Shown: positions 1 through 8,401 of the stretch, one piece after another
How the letters are laid out: each line of letters starts with the position of its first letter
How positions within the stretch are numbered: the first letter of the stretch is position 1
NCBI GenBank assembly: GCA_021740905.1
Contig: JAIOYV010000002.1
Location: 1 to 64,000, forward strand
Length of the DNA stretch: 64,000 bases
Origin: Bacteroidales bacterium
GTDB lineage: Bacteria > Bacteroidota > Bacteroidia > Bacteroidales > M50B96
Direction: 5' to 3'
Translations under genes and position numbers: made by a program
The notes under the pieces: model-generated
What the model saw: the letters and a program-made list of their open reading frames with translations, nothing else
What the model was told of the DNA's origin: nothing
Databases searched by the model: none

Positions 1-135
1 ACGCAATTTGTATCAAAAAACCTGAGATGCCGCCTCAAATCCCTTAAAAATAGCGCGAAGATTGTTTTTTAGGGTGCTCACTATAAGGCTTTGCTGTCAG
101 GCTGTTAGGGCAAAAGTTAAATTCATAAGGAATAG

Positions 136-429
136 CTGGGAACCCGCGCCATTGCCCCCTACAAAGAAGGGAAAGTTTGCCTCACTCAAAAAGGGGATGC
201 CGTATATGTTATCTATCTTGCTGAGGAAAACGAAAAAGGGATGCCATCAAAAATATTCCTTTCGTCAATATCTCCTGCCGATGATGCAAAAATGACTTTA
301 TTAGGCACCAATCAGGAGCTTAGTTGGGAGAAAGTGGGTAATGGTTTTGTAGTAAATATACCTGAGAAAATTCAGAAGAAACCTCCATGTGAGTATGCGT
401 GGGTGGTGAAAATAGATAAGCACAAATAG
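136..429 (+). pseudogene. C-terminal remnant of GH29 alpha-L-fucosidase
   Basis: A stop-free frame of 97 codons follows an in-frame TAG at 133-135 and reads like the C-terminal beta-sandwich of bacterial GH29 alpha-L-fucosidases. It contains GTRAIAPYKEGK, then VYVIYLAEENEKG, then SSISPADDAKMTLLGTN, and ends PPCEYAWVVKI followed by TAG. Intact GH29 enzymes are about 450-600 residues, and the catalytic domain that should precede this part is missing. Upstream sequence (1-135) has stops in this frame and shows no continuation, and no convincing start codon or RBS is visible; the first ATG is at 241. The most likely reading is a deletion remnant of a fucose-releasing hydrolase. The family assignment comes from remembered family sequence and was not searched. 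Confidence 0.6.
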
Positions 430-1005
430 GAAACCTACTCAGGAAAGTTAATAGGAAAAGACTATAGATAGGGTGTATTGTTTAGCAATGAATTTACTTT
501 AGTGAAATCATGTCCATTTAAAGTCGTACACGATCAGTATACTGTATTTTGATTTTGCTTCCTTGAAGTTGAAATGAATCCTTCGATACTTGTATAATTT
601 TGCTTGTAAAAAAGGAGAGAATCAGTTTGATCTTTTTTGTTAACCTTTTAAAGGCCTTATGTCCCTTTCAACCAGATTATTTGTGAATTACATTTCGGTG
701 TTGAAACCAAATGTAGGTACAATCCCCAGCTTCCATTTTGCATCAATCGGGATTGTGTAAGGGGACTTTATTTCTCCAATCCTCCTGTACCGATCTGCCA
801 TTTTAACAATTCTTACCACTACGCTTTGATGTATTTAACAATTATTAACAGCGTATATTGTAGTGCAATAGCCATTATCAATAAATTTGTCAATCGAATT
901 TATAAAGATGTAAACAGGGCTAAAATCAAACATTTTTATAAATCATAAAATGAAAATTAGAGAAAAAACAATAATTTATTTTAACTAAAAAACACAATTA
1001 TTATT
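430..1005. other. Intergenic, partly decayed region
   Basis: No intact gene is supported over these 576 bases. A minus-strand open stretch from ATG at 801 to TAA at 688 encodes 37 residues ending WKLGIVPTFGFNTEM. It resembles the tail of a longer protein rather than a complete gene and may be a second decayed fragment. A TAATTTTG string at 595-602 matches the Bacteroidota -7 consensus, but no -33 partner or downstream gene was found. The AT-rich stretch from about 900 to 1005 probably carries the promoter of the DUF1573 gene. Confidence 0.35.
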
Positions 1006-2106
1006 ATGAAAAAAGTAGTTTTCAGTATTTTTGTATTAGCTGCATTTGTTTACTCAAATGTTAGCCATGCACAAGGAAAAGCTTTCATTAAGTTTGACAA
1101 AACAGAACATGATTATGGGCAAATTAAAGAAGCAGATGGGAAAGCCAATGCTACCTTTAGTTTTACCAATACAGGGACCGAGCCATTGATTATCACCGAA
1201 GTGAAACCTAATTGTGGATGCACTACCCCAAGTTATACCAAAGCACCTATCCCTCCAAAAGGTACTGGATTTGTTACTGCTGCATTCGATCCAGCGAATA
1301 GGCCTGGTGTTTTTAACAAAACCATACGTGTTACCACAAATGCCGAGAATTCAAATGTCATCCTCCGTATTAAGGGTGATGTTGTTCAACGTGAAAGGGG
1401 AGTAGAAGACGATTATCCACACGAAATGGGACCTATCCGTCTTTCCACAAACCATCTTGCCATGCAAAATATTGGCAACAATCAATCAAAGACTGATACC
1501 ATTAAAATAATCAATAATTCGGATGAGGTTCAAAACATAAGTTTTCAACAGGTACCGGCACATATTACCATAAATGCCATTCCAAAAACATTGAAGGCTA
1601 AGGCTAAAGGTATTATCGTAGTAAATTACAATGCTGCCACTAAAAACGACTGGGGCTTTGTTATTGACCGTATCCCTATAGTATTCAACGAGGTATTTGA
1701 TCCAAAAGACAGGAATAACCGCATTACCGTTAGCGCTAATATTGAAGAAGACTTTTCGAAGCTGTCGGAAGCTGATAAAGCAAAAGCACCAAAAATTGAA
1801 TTCGAAAGCAAGACCTTCGATTTTGGTACCATCAAGCAAGGAGAAACATCTGCGCACCTTTACAAATTTAAAAACACCGGTAAAAGTGACCTCGTAATTC
1901 GTAAGACTAAAGCCAGTTGCGGCTGTACCGTGGTTGATCCAGAAGATAAAATTATTGCTCCTGGAGCTTCTAGCCAATTTAATGTGAAGTTTAATTCGCG
2001 AGGCAAAAAAGGAAAACAAAATAAAACCATCACGGTAATTACAAACGATCCCAATAATCCATCCATCATCCTGAAGATTACAGGAGATGTTACGGTAACT
2101 GAATAA
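1006..2106 (+). CDS. Secreted protein with two DUF1573 domains
   Basis: The 366-residue product starts with a Sec signal peptide (MKKVVFSIFVLAAFVYSNVSHAQ). Two DUF1573 (immunoglobulin-like) domains follow. The first, about residues 28-130, has HDYGQIKEADG and the cysteine pair CGCTTP. The second, about 265-366, has FDFGTIKQGET and CGCTVV. The region between them, about 140-260, is also beta-rich and looks like a degenerate third module. DUF1573 proteins are common periplasmic or surface proteins of Bacteroidota with no established biochemical role. The gene stands alone and is followed directly by a strong terminator, so it is probably monocistronic. The ATG at 1006 is well placed for the signal peptide. 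Function remains unknown. Confidence 0.9.
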   Translation: MKKVVFSIFVLAAFVYSNVSHAQGKAFIKFDKTEHDYGQIKEADGKANATFSFTNTGTEPLIITEVKPNCGCTTPSYTKAPIPPKGTGFVTAAFDPANRPGVFNKTIRVTTNAENSNVILRIKGDVVQRERGVEDDYPHEMGPIRLSTNHLAMQNIGNNQSKTDTIKIINNSDEVQNISFQQVPAHITINAIPKTLKAKAKGIIVVNYNAATKNDWGFVIDRIPIVFNEVFDPKDRNNRITVSANIEEDFSKLSEADKAKAPKIEFESKTFDFGTIKQGETSAHLYKFKNTGKSDLVIRKTKASCGCTVVDPEDKIIAPGASSQFNVKFNSRGKKGKQNKTITVITNDPNNPSIILKITGDVTVTE

Positions 2107-2139
2107 TACATTTTCATAGTCAGATTAGTAGTGTTGAGA

Positions 2140-2180
2140 GGATGTTCTGAATTTATTCAGAACATCCTTTTTTTTTTTTT
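2140..2180 (+). terminator. Rho-independent terminator of the DUF1573 gene
   Basis: Arms at 2140-2152 and 2155-2167 are perfectly complementary over 13 bases (GGATGTTCTGAAT and its complement); the innermost pairs must open to form a loop. A run of 13 T follows at 2168-2180. It lies 34 bases after the DUF1573 stop codon. Confidence 0.9.
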
Positions 2181-2357
2181 CAATAGTCATTCAATTGTCA
2201 ATAGGTTGTATTCTGTAGTCATTAATTTTAATTGCAACCTAAAATTCTGGAGCGAATGACAATTAATGACGGCGCAGCCAAATGACCACGAATAACGCGA
2301 AGTGCAAATGCCAGCATAGCAAAAATTGGTATATTGCCACTTGAAATTTTAGGTATC

Positions 2358-3470
2358 ATGCAAAAAGAAAGCAACCGTCCACATATTGAGAATTCGGAGG
2401 AGTTTAAAGCCTTAAAAGTAAATGAGGGTATCGAACGTCCCCCAGCTTTGCACCCCGACTCTGTGAAACGGTTTAAAAGTATCAAAAGAAGAAAATTAAG
2501 TGTTGATGATTTTGTCGAAGGTATCCGAAACAACAATCGGAGCATTTTCAGCCAGGCAATTACTTTGGTAGAAAGCAATTTGCCCGATCACCAAATTATC
2601 GCCCAGGAAATTATCGAGCGTTGCTTGCCTTTGTCTGGAAACTCTATAAGGGTTGGTATTACTGGCGTTCCCGGGGTGGGGAAGAGTAGTTTTATCGAAA
2701 CCCTTGGGCTTCACCTTATGGGCAAGGGCAGAAAACTGGCCGTGTTGGCCATCGATCCGAGTTCTGAAAAAACAAAGGGTAGTATTTTAGGTGACAAAAC
2801 CCGCATGGAGCAATTGTCAAACGAGCCGAATGCATATATCCGCCCTTCACCATCATCTGGTTCGTTGGGAGGGGTGGCACAGAAAACCCGCGAAACTATT
2901 ATCCTTTGTGAGGCGGCCGGATACGATACCATTTTTATTGAAACGGTAGGAGTGGGGCAGTCGGAAACGGTTGTCCATTCGATGGTCGATTTTTTTCTTT
3001 TGCTGATGCTTGGCGGGGCCGGCGACGAACTTCAGGGGATAAAAAGGGGCATCATGGAAATGGCGGATGCCATCAGCATAAACAAAGCCGATGGCGACAA
3101 TATAAAACGTGCCGAGCGTGCCAAAACTGAATATCAGGCAGCTTTGCATCTTTTCCCGCTTGGCGAATCGAAGTGGACGCCCACCGTATTGACTTGTTCG
3201 GCTTACAAGAATACAGGGATTGTAGAGGTTTGGGACACCATATTAAAGTACTCAGAGTTTGTTAAGTCGAATCAATATTTCAGCAAAAGAAGAAACGAGC
3301 AGGCGAAATACTGGATGCACCAAAGCATCGAGCAGACGCTAAAATCGCATTTTTACAAAAATGAGCATCTGAAAAAAATTATTATCGACACCGAGAAAAA
3401 AGTAATAGATAAAGAATTAAGCCCTTTTGTGGGAGCAAAGAAATTGCTGGACGAATATTTTAATGGCTAG
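2358..3470 (+). CDS. meaB: Methylmalonyl-CoA mutase-associated GTPase MeaB
   Basis: This 370-residue protein is a MeaB/ArgK-type G3E GTPase, the chaperone that protects adenosylcobalamin-dependent methylmalonyl-CoA mutase and gates cofactor loading. The P-loop is GVPGVGKSSF. IDPSSEKTKGSILGDKTRM, SPSSGSLGGVAQKTRE and ETVGVGQSE are the family's switch and Walker B regions, and NKADGDN is the base-recognition motif. The C-terminal helices (about 290-370) match the family's dimerisation arm. The frame can be extended upstream to a TTG at 2334, but the ATG at 2358 is preferred. No mutase subunit genes lie in the window, so the partner enzyme must be encoded elsewhere. The gene stands alone between a terminator and a convergent gene. 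Confidence 0.93.
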   Translation: MQKESNRPHIENSEEFKALKVNEGIERPPALHPDSVKRFKSIKRRKLSVDDFVEGIRNNNRSIFSQAITLVESNLPDHQIIAQEIIERCLPLSGNSIRVGITGVPGVGKSSFIETLGLHLMGKGRKLAVLAIDPSSEKTKGSILGDKTRMEQLSNEPNAYIRPSPSSGSLGGVAQKTRETIILCEAAGYDTIFIETVGVGQSETVVHSMVDFFLLLMLGGAGDELQGIKRGIMEMADAISINKADGDNIKRAERAKTEYQAALHLFPLGESKWTPTVLTCSAYKNTGIVEVWDTILKYSEFVKSNQYFSKRRNEQAKYWMHQSIEQTLKSHFYKNEHLKKIIIDTEKKVIDKELSPFVGAKKLLDEYFNG

Positions 3471-3572
3471 GGGGAGAAGCAAAATTCGTTTTTAGGATTT
3501 GCGTATATTTAAAGATGGATCCTTTTATTTCAACCAGATTCCTCACTTCGTTCGGAAAAATCCTGTATTTGA

Positions 3573-4373
3573 TCAAATGTTGGGTGGAAATGCAGGGAAC
3601 AGCTCCATGTCTTTGTGAAAGCTTGCCCACTGAACAATATCTTTTGTTTCTTCAAAGCAATTCACGTTTCCATATAAAAAATCTTTATCGCGGGGCTGGC
3701 ATCTGCTTGGGTGGTAAGCGAAAATTTGATTTTGAATAGGTAAATCCTGTGTCATTTCGAGGGCATTGTTCCCCCACAGAAACCAGATTGCTTTCGGTGA
3801 TTGAACAGCGATATAGATAAGCAATGCAGTTGTGAACTCCCGCCAGAAAAGGTTGTGGCTATTGGAAGCATCGATGGCACAGGTGAAGGCTGTATTTAAA
3901 AACAGGACACCTTGCTTTTCCCAATGATCAAAAATCTGGTTTGGTGGCAGCAAGTGAAAACTTTGACCAATTTCCGTTTTTATTTCGCTGTATTTTCTGA
4001 TTTTCCCACTATAAGCTTTGTATATCGCCCTGATAATATTTTTCAGTGATGGGTTCCTGTACGTATCCTGCCATGAAATTAGGTTCCCGACTTCGAACGC
4101 ACGGCCTGTTGCAACTCCCTTTTGAGGATATGGATCTTGACCAAGAACAACAACCTTTAATTGGTTTGCAGGCATGGACAAAAATCGAAGCACATATTGC
4201 CAAGGTGGTGTTATCAACGATAAGGGTAGCCCCCAATTTTCAACAATTTCATCTTCAACTTTCATCAGGGTGTTAATTGTATTTGGGCTCAAAAATAAAT
4301 CCCACGATGGATCGGGTTTAAGCTGCGATAAAAACAAAGACTTGTTTTTTTTACTCTCAATGTTAATATTCAT
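3573..4373 (-). CDS. Uracil-DNA glycosylase family protein
   Basis: This 266-residue protein has the family 1 UDG layout: the water-activating motif VVVLGQDPYP with the catalytic Asp, then GVATGRAFEV; the uracil-binding Asn in GVLFLNTAFTC; and the HPS minor-groove motif in YHPSRCQP followed by a basic, aromatic segment. It would remove uracil from DNA and start base excision repair. It is longer than E. coli Ung (229 residues). The segment after the first motif is divergent, with TYRNPSLKNIIRAIYKAY replacing the usual leucine-rich linker. It lies convergent with meaB and divergent from the dehydrogenase gene. A divergent UDG-like paralogue is possible, so no gene symbol is given. Confidence 0.82.
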   Translation of the reverse strand: MNINIESKKNKSLFLSQLKPDPSWDLFLSPNTINTLMKVEDEIVENWGLPLSLITPPWQYVLRFLSMPANQLKVVVLGQDPYPQKGVATGRAFEVGNLISWQDTYRNPSLKNIIRAIYKAYSGKIRKYSEIKTEIGQSFHLLPPNQIFDHWEKQGVLFLNTAFTCAIDASNSHNLFWREFTTALLIYIAVQSPKAIWFLWGNNALEMTQDLPIQNQIFAYHPSRCQPRDKDFLYGNVNCFEETKDIVQWASFHKDMELFPAFPPNI

Positions 4374-4510
4374 ACAATTTCAATAAAGATTAAACGAAAA
4401 AATGTGCCATTCCAAATATAGGACAAAATTAACATGATAGATGGCACATCGGAGCGTTGAAATAAATTATAGTTTTGGACAAAATTACATAAATAGAAAA
4501 TAGCTAAATA

Positions 4511-5851
4511 ATGAAAAACATCCTACTTCTCGGGGCAGGTCTTTCTTCAACCAGCTTGATCGGTTACCTGCTAAAAAACTCAACAGAATACAATTGGAAA
4601 ATCACAATCGGGGATGTATACCTTGATACAGTTCAGAAAAAAATCAATGGTCATCCGAATGCCACTGCGCTGAAATTTGATGTCACAAATCCCAGGCAAT
4701 TAGAGGTGGAAGTTGGAAAAACGGATTTGGTTATTAGTATGTTACCTGCACGAATGCACCATCTTGTTGCCACTCAATGTTTGAAGTTTGGAAAAAATCT
4801 TATAACTGCCTCTTATGTATCAAAAGAGGTGAAACAGTTGGAGGGTGATGTGAAAAACAAAGGTTTACTTTTCTTGAATGAAATTGGTGTTGATCCGGGT
4901 ATCGACCACATGTCGGCCATGAAAGTGATCCACAAAATTGAAGAAGAAGGCGGAAAACTTCTTTCTTTTAAATCATCGACAGGAGGGTTGGTAGCACCCG
5001 AATACGATAACAATCCATGGCAATATAAACTGACCTGGAACCCTCGCAATGTGGTGCTTGCCGGTCAAGGTATTTCGATGTACATTAAGAATGGCCGGTA
5101 CAAATACATCCCTTATCACAAATTATTTCAAAGGCTCGAAACTACCGAGGTTCTTAATGTAGGAACCTTTGAAGTGTACCCTAACCGCGACTCGTTGAAA
5201 TACCGCAGTACGTACGGACTTGAGAACATCCCAACCATTTTCAGGGGAACCATGCGCAGGCCGGGTTATTGCAAAGCCTGGGATATATTTGTTCAGTTGG
5301 GCATGACCAATGATGATTTTATAGTTGAAAACTCGGAGGAGCTCACCTACCGCGAATTCATCAATTCCTTCGTGGCATACGATCGTGACAGTCCGGTTGA
5401 AGAAAAAATTGCCAAATACGTAGGCCTTGAAACGGATTCGCCTGAAATGAAAAAGCTAATTTGGCTAGGTTTATTTGAGAATGAACCAATTGGGTTGAAA
5501 AATGTCACCCCGGCTCAGATCCTTCAGCACAAATTGGAGGAAAAGTGGCAGCTTGGTCCCAACGACAAAGATATGATTGTGATGCAGCACCAGTTCGAAT
5601 ACGAAAAGGACGGACTGAAAAAAGGGATTAAATCATCCTTGGTTGTAATGGGGATAGACAAGTTGCAAACGGCTATGTCTATTACTGTGGGCACTCCGGT
5701 TGCCATTGCAGCAAAACTCATCCTTACAGGGAAACTGAAAAAAACAGGTGTCGTTATTCCCGTTGAAAAAGATGTGTACACGCCTATCCTCACCGAGTTG
5801 GAAGATTATGGGATCAGGTTTGTTGAAGAGGAGTTTGAGGTGAGAAGTTGA
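4511..5851 (+). CDS. Saccharopine dehydrogenase family oxidoreductase
   Basis: The 446-residue protein begins with a Rossmann nucleotide-binding motif, ILLLGAGLSSTSLIGYLL. It continues with family features: DVTNPRQLEVEVGKTDLVIS, MLPARMHHLVATQC, then the substrate-domain signature NEIGVDPGIDHMSAMKVI. Length and order fit the saccharopine reductase (Lys9-like) branch, which uses NAD(P) to act on lysine/alpha-aminoadipate semialdehyde conjugates. The bacterial role may be lysine degradation or an undefined amino-acid oxidoreduction. No other lysine-pathway gene is nearby. The ATG at 4511 follows an AT-rich leader. The gene is convergent with the hybrid kinase downstream, and a repeat element separates them. 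Confidence 0.85.
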   Translation: MKNILLLGAGLSSTSLIGYLLKNSTEYNWKITIGDVYLDTVQKKINGHPNATALKFDVTNPRQLEVEVGKTDLVISMLPARMHHLVATQCLKFGKNLITASYVSKEVKQLEGDVKNKGLLFLNEIGVDPGIDHMSAMKVIHKIEEEGGKLLSFKSSTGGLVAPEYDNNPWQYKLTWNPRNVVLAGQGISMYIKNGRYKYIPYHKLFQRLETTEVLNVGTFEVYPNRDSLKYRSTYGLENIPTIFRGTMRRPGYCKAWDIFVQLGMTNDDFIVENSEELTYREFINSFVAYDRDSPVEEKIAKYVGLETDSPEMKKLIWLGLFENEPIGLKNVTPAQILQHKLEEKWQLGPNDKDMIVMQHQFEYEKDGLKKGIKSSLVVMGIDKLQTAMSITVGTPVAIAAKLILTGKLKKTGVVIPVEKDVYTPILTELEDYGIRFVEEEFEVRS

Positions 5852-5972
5852 GAGTTGAAAGAGTTCTGAGTTCAAAGTTGTGCTGCTGGGCTTACGATTA
5901 GACGCACACCGTGCGTCACTACATGTGGAATGCCCATCTTCTAACTCAGAACTCAGAACTCAGAACTCAGAA
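5852..5972. repeat. GTTCTGAGTT-type repeats between convergent genes
   Basis: The interval has GAGTTCTGAGTTCAAAGTTG right after the upstream stop. Near 5939-5972 there are four near-exact tandem copies of a 9-base AACTCAGAA unit in the opposite orientation. A 7-bp hairpin (GACGCAC/GTGCGTC, 5901-5917) lies between them. The opposed arms could form a large cruciform or hairpin. The same motif occurs after other genes at 21.4, 29.4 and 56.2 kb. Confidence 0.7.
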
Positions 5973-7955
5973 CTATTTCAGGAAACTCTCAAGCTTTGCA
6001 AAAAGGTCTTTTGCGTTGAAAGGTTTTGTGATGAAATCGTTCATGCCTGCTTCCATTACCCTTGTACGGGTTTCGGGGAAAGCATCGGCAGTAAGTGCTA
6101 TGATGGGAATTTCAGCTTTTAGACCTTGCATCTCACTCCTTATTTTCTTAGTAGTTTCGAAACCATCAAGCACTGGCATTTGAAGGTCCATCAAAATAAG
6201 ATCGAAATCATCTTCAACAAAACAATTTAAAGCGAGTTGCCCATTACCACAAATTTTGTATTTGCACTTCCACTTGTCGAGCACCTGACGAATAACCAGT
6301 TGGTTCATGGGATTGTCCTCAACAACAAGTATGCGTGCATTGATCAGATATCCCTCTTCACGTTCGATAATTTCTGCTTCAGGCACTGGTGATTTGTTAC
6401 TGATTTGGTATTCCAATATAACTTTAAAGACCGAACCTTGTCCAACTTTACTTTCGACAGAAATACTCCCATTTTGCAGTTTTACCAATCTTTGGGTAAT
6501 GGCAAGCCCGAGGCCTGTACCACCATAAGAATTTGAGTTATTCGAATGGGCTTGTGTGAAACTATCAAAAATCCCTTCCAATTTTTCGTTTGGAATACCA
6601 ATACCTGTATCGCTGACAACAAAAAGAAGTTTAACAGTTTGTTTATTAGTATTGTATTTCTGCACGTGTATTTTTACTTCACCCGTAGAAGTAAACTTCA
6701 CGGCATTGCCAGTAATATTTAAAAGTATTTGATTTAACCTGTAAGGGTCGCCTATCAGCATATCAGGGATTTCATCGTCGATGTGCGTGACAAGTTTTAT
6801 TTTTTTTCTTTCTGCCTGAAAATTTAAAGTTTTCACTACTTGAGCAATCAATTGTTGAAGGCTAAAGTCGATGGCCTCGATAGTTATTTTCCCGGCCTCA
6901 ATTTTGGAAAAATCAAGAATGTCGTTGATTATTACCAACAGATTGTTGGCCGATTGTTTTATTGACTTAACGTTTTCGAGCGTTTGCCCTGTAAGTTTGT
7001 CTTGCAATAAAAGATCGGTCAGCCCTATAATGGCATTCATTGGGGTGCGTATCTCGTGGCTCATACTCGACAGGAACTCTGATTTTGCCTGGGCGGCTAC
7101 CTCTGCCAGTTGCTTGGCCTTCAACAACTCCTCCTCGTCTTTCTTGCGTGCAGTAATGTCGATGGCAATACCCAGTATCTGGATTGCCTTGCCTTGCTCG
7201 TTACGGAGAAACACAGTATCGCGGCTATGCAACCAAATATATGTTCCATCCTTTCGTCGAATTTGGTACTCGATAATGCGAATTTCTTCGTCTTTGGCTG
7301 AAACCATATTTAAATGGTAAGCGTGGACTTTTTCAAGGTCATTGGGGTGGATTATGCTCGAAAAGAAATGATTCCCAAAATTTTCGATTTCTTGTTTAGA
7401 ATATTTTAAAAGGGAATAAATTTCTCTGTTGAAATAAACATTCTTTTCGGTTTCGATATCGAAAACGTAGATCAGGTTTGGGGAAGAATCGGTTATTTTC
7501 TGGATAAGGAAATCCTTTTCCTTTAATTCGCGCTGGGCCTTGTGTTTTTCCTTGGTCAGTTGATGGAGGCTCACCATCGAATAGATGGTACGAGCTATTT
7601 TCTCGGTGCTTATTTCCGATTTCGGATAATAATCGAAAGCACCAAGCTTCATCATTTGAACGGCTATTTTTTCGTCGCCTTGCGAAGTCAACACCGTAAC
7701 AGGGACAATCAGGTTCAGTGATTTAATTTTTTTTAGGATAGTAAGGCCATCGCTGCCAGGTAATTGATAATCGAGGAAGATGCAATCGAACGTTGCCCCT
7801 TTTTGAGTAAGGATATCCATTGCCAGATGAGCGTCCTGCGCCACATCGAGCTGATGCGATATTCGAGCTTTCTTAAGCGCGCGCTCAAAAGCCATTACAT
7901 CGATATCATCATCTTCAATGAGAAATATTTTAATATTTTCCTTATCAACTCCCAT
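5973..7955 (-). CDS. Hybrid sensor kinase: REC-PAS-HisKA-HATPase-REC
   Basis: The 660-residue protein has no membrane segment. An N-terminal receiver (residues 1-130) has the acidic cluster IEDDD, phospho-acceptor Asp in FLDYQLPGSDG and Lys in YYPKS. A PAS/PAC module follows (about 150-275, ending GIAIDITARKKDEEE). HisKA is at about 290-355 with FLSSMSHEIRTPMNAI. HATPase_c at about 400-515 has NAVKFTSTGE, DTGIGIP and GGTGLGLAI. A C-terminal receiver (about 535-655) has VVEDNPMN, LMDLQMPVLDG and TKPF. It is a cytosolic phosphorelay protein and the last gene of the FIST operon, 9 bases after the single-domain receiver. Receivers at both ends suggest that it takes phosphoryl groups or inputs from partner kinases. 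Confidence 0.93.
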   Translation of the reverse strand: MGVDKENIKIFLIEDDDIDVMAFERALKKARISHQLDVAQDAHLAMDILTQKGATFDCIFLDYQLPGSDGLTILKKIKSLNLIVPVTVLTSQGDEKIAVQMMKLGAFDYYPKSEISTEKIARTIYSMVSLHQLTKEKHKAQRELKEKDFLIQKITDSSPNLIYVFDIETEKNVYFNREIYSLLKYSKQEIENFGNHFFSSIIHPNDLEKVHAYHLNMVSAKDEEIRIIEYQIRRKDGTYIWLHSRDTVFLRNEQGKAIQILGIAIDITARKKDEEELLKAKQLAEVAAQAKSEFLSSMSHEIRTPMNAIIGLTDLLLQDKLTGQTLENVKSIKQSANNLLVIINDILDFSKIEAGKITIEAIDFSLQQLIAQVVKTLNFQAERKKIKLVTHIDDEIPDMLIGDPYRLNQILLNITGNAVKFTSTGEVKIHVQKYNTNKQTVKLLFVVSDTGIGIPNEKLEGIFDSFTQAHSNNSNSYGGTGLGLAITQRLVKLQNGSISVESKVGQGSVFKVILEYQISNKSPVPEAEIIEREEGYLINARILVVEDNPMNQLVIRQVLDKWKCKYKICGNGQLALNCFVEDDFDLILMDLQMPVLDGFETTKKIRSEMQGLKAEIPIIALTADAFPETRTRVMEAGMNDFITKPFNAKDLFAKLESFLK

Positions 7956-7964
7956 ACTTTCTTT

Positions 7965-8390
7965 CTATTCTGGAAACTCACATAGGGTCCAGTACGATTT
8001 TAAGGTTGACACAGCCAGGATAAAACGCTCCATCGACAATGGTTTTACGATATAGCCTGCCACATTCAGGTTGTACGCATCGATCTTGTCGTTTTCTTCG
8101 TTCGATGTTGTCATTACAAACACTGAAATATTTTTAAGTGTCGGCTCCTGGCGGATAATTCGCAAAAATTCGATGCCACCCATTTTCGGCATGTTCAAAT
8201 CTAATAGGATGATTCGGGGAATTGGTATTGCATTTTCAGAGGTGTCTTTCAACATTTGTAATGCGTCAAATCCATTGCTCGCAACATAAAGAGGATTTGA
8301 TATGTTGTTTTTGAGAAAGGCACGCTTCACATTCATTACATCTACCTCGTCGTCTTCAACCAGCATTATGCTTATAACCTTGTCCAACAT
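7965..8390 (-). CDS. Single-domain response regulator (CheY/Rcp1-like)
   Basis: A stand-alone receiver of 141 residues. The acidic pocket is IMLVEDDEVDVMN, the phospho-acceptor Asp lies in ILLDLNMPKMGG, the conserved Thr/Ser is in VFVMTTSNEE, and the Lys is in GYIVKPLSM. There is no output domain, so it works by protein contact or as a shuttle in a phosphorelay. The spacing inside LLDLNMPKMGGIEFLRIIR matches the Rcp1-type receivers that partner PAS/phytochrome-like kinases. It sits 11 bases after the PAS kinase and 9 bases before the hybrid kinase, so it is very likely the carrier between them. Confidence 0.93.
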   Translation of the reverse strand: MLDKVISIMLVEDDEVDVMNVKRAFLKNNISNPLYVASNGFDALQMLKDTSENAIPIPRIILLDLNMPKMGGIEFLRIIRQEPTLKNISVFVMTTSNEENDKIDAYNLNVAGYIVKPLSMERFILAVSTLKSYWTLCEFPE

Positions 8391-8401
8391 AATTCAATCA
8401 T

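Noticed and set aside
1486-2019. Minus-strand 177-codon ORF inside the DUF1573 gene
   Set aside because: Antisense shadow; the plus-strand frame has a signal peptide and two family domains.
2228-2578. Minus-strand 116-codon ORF overlapping the meaB start
   Set aside because: It overlaps a confidently assigned gene and shows no domain or RBS.
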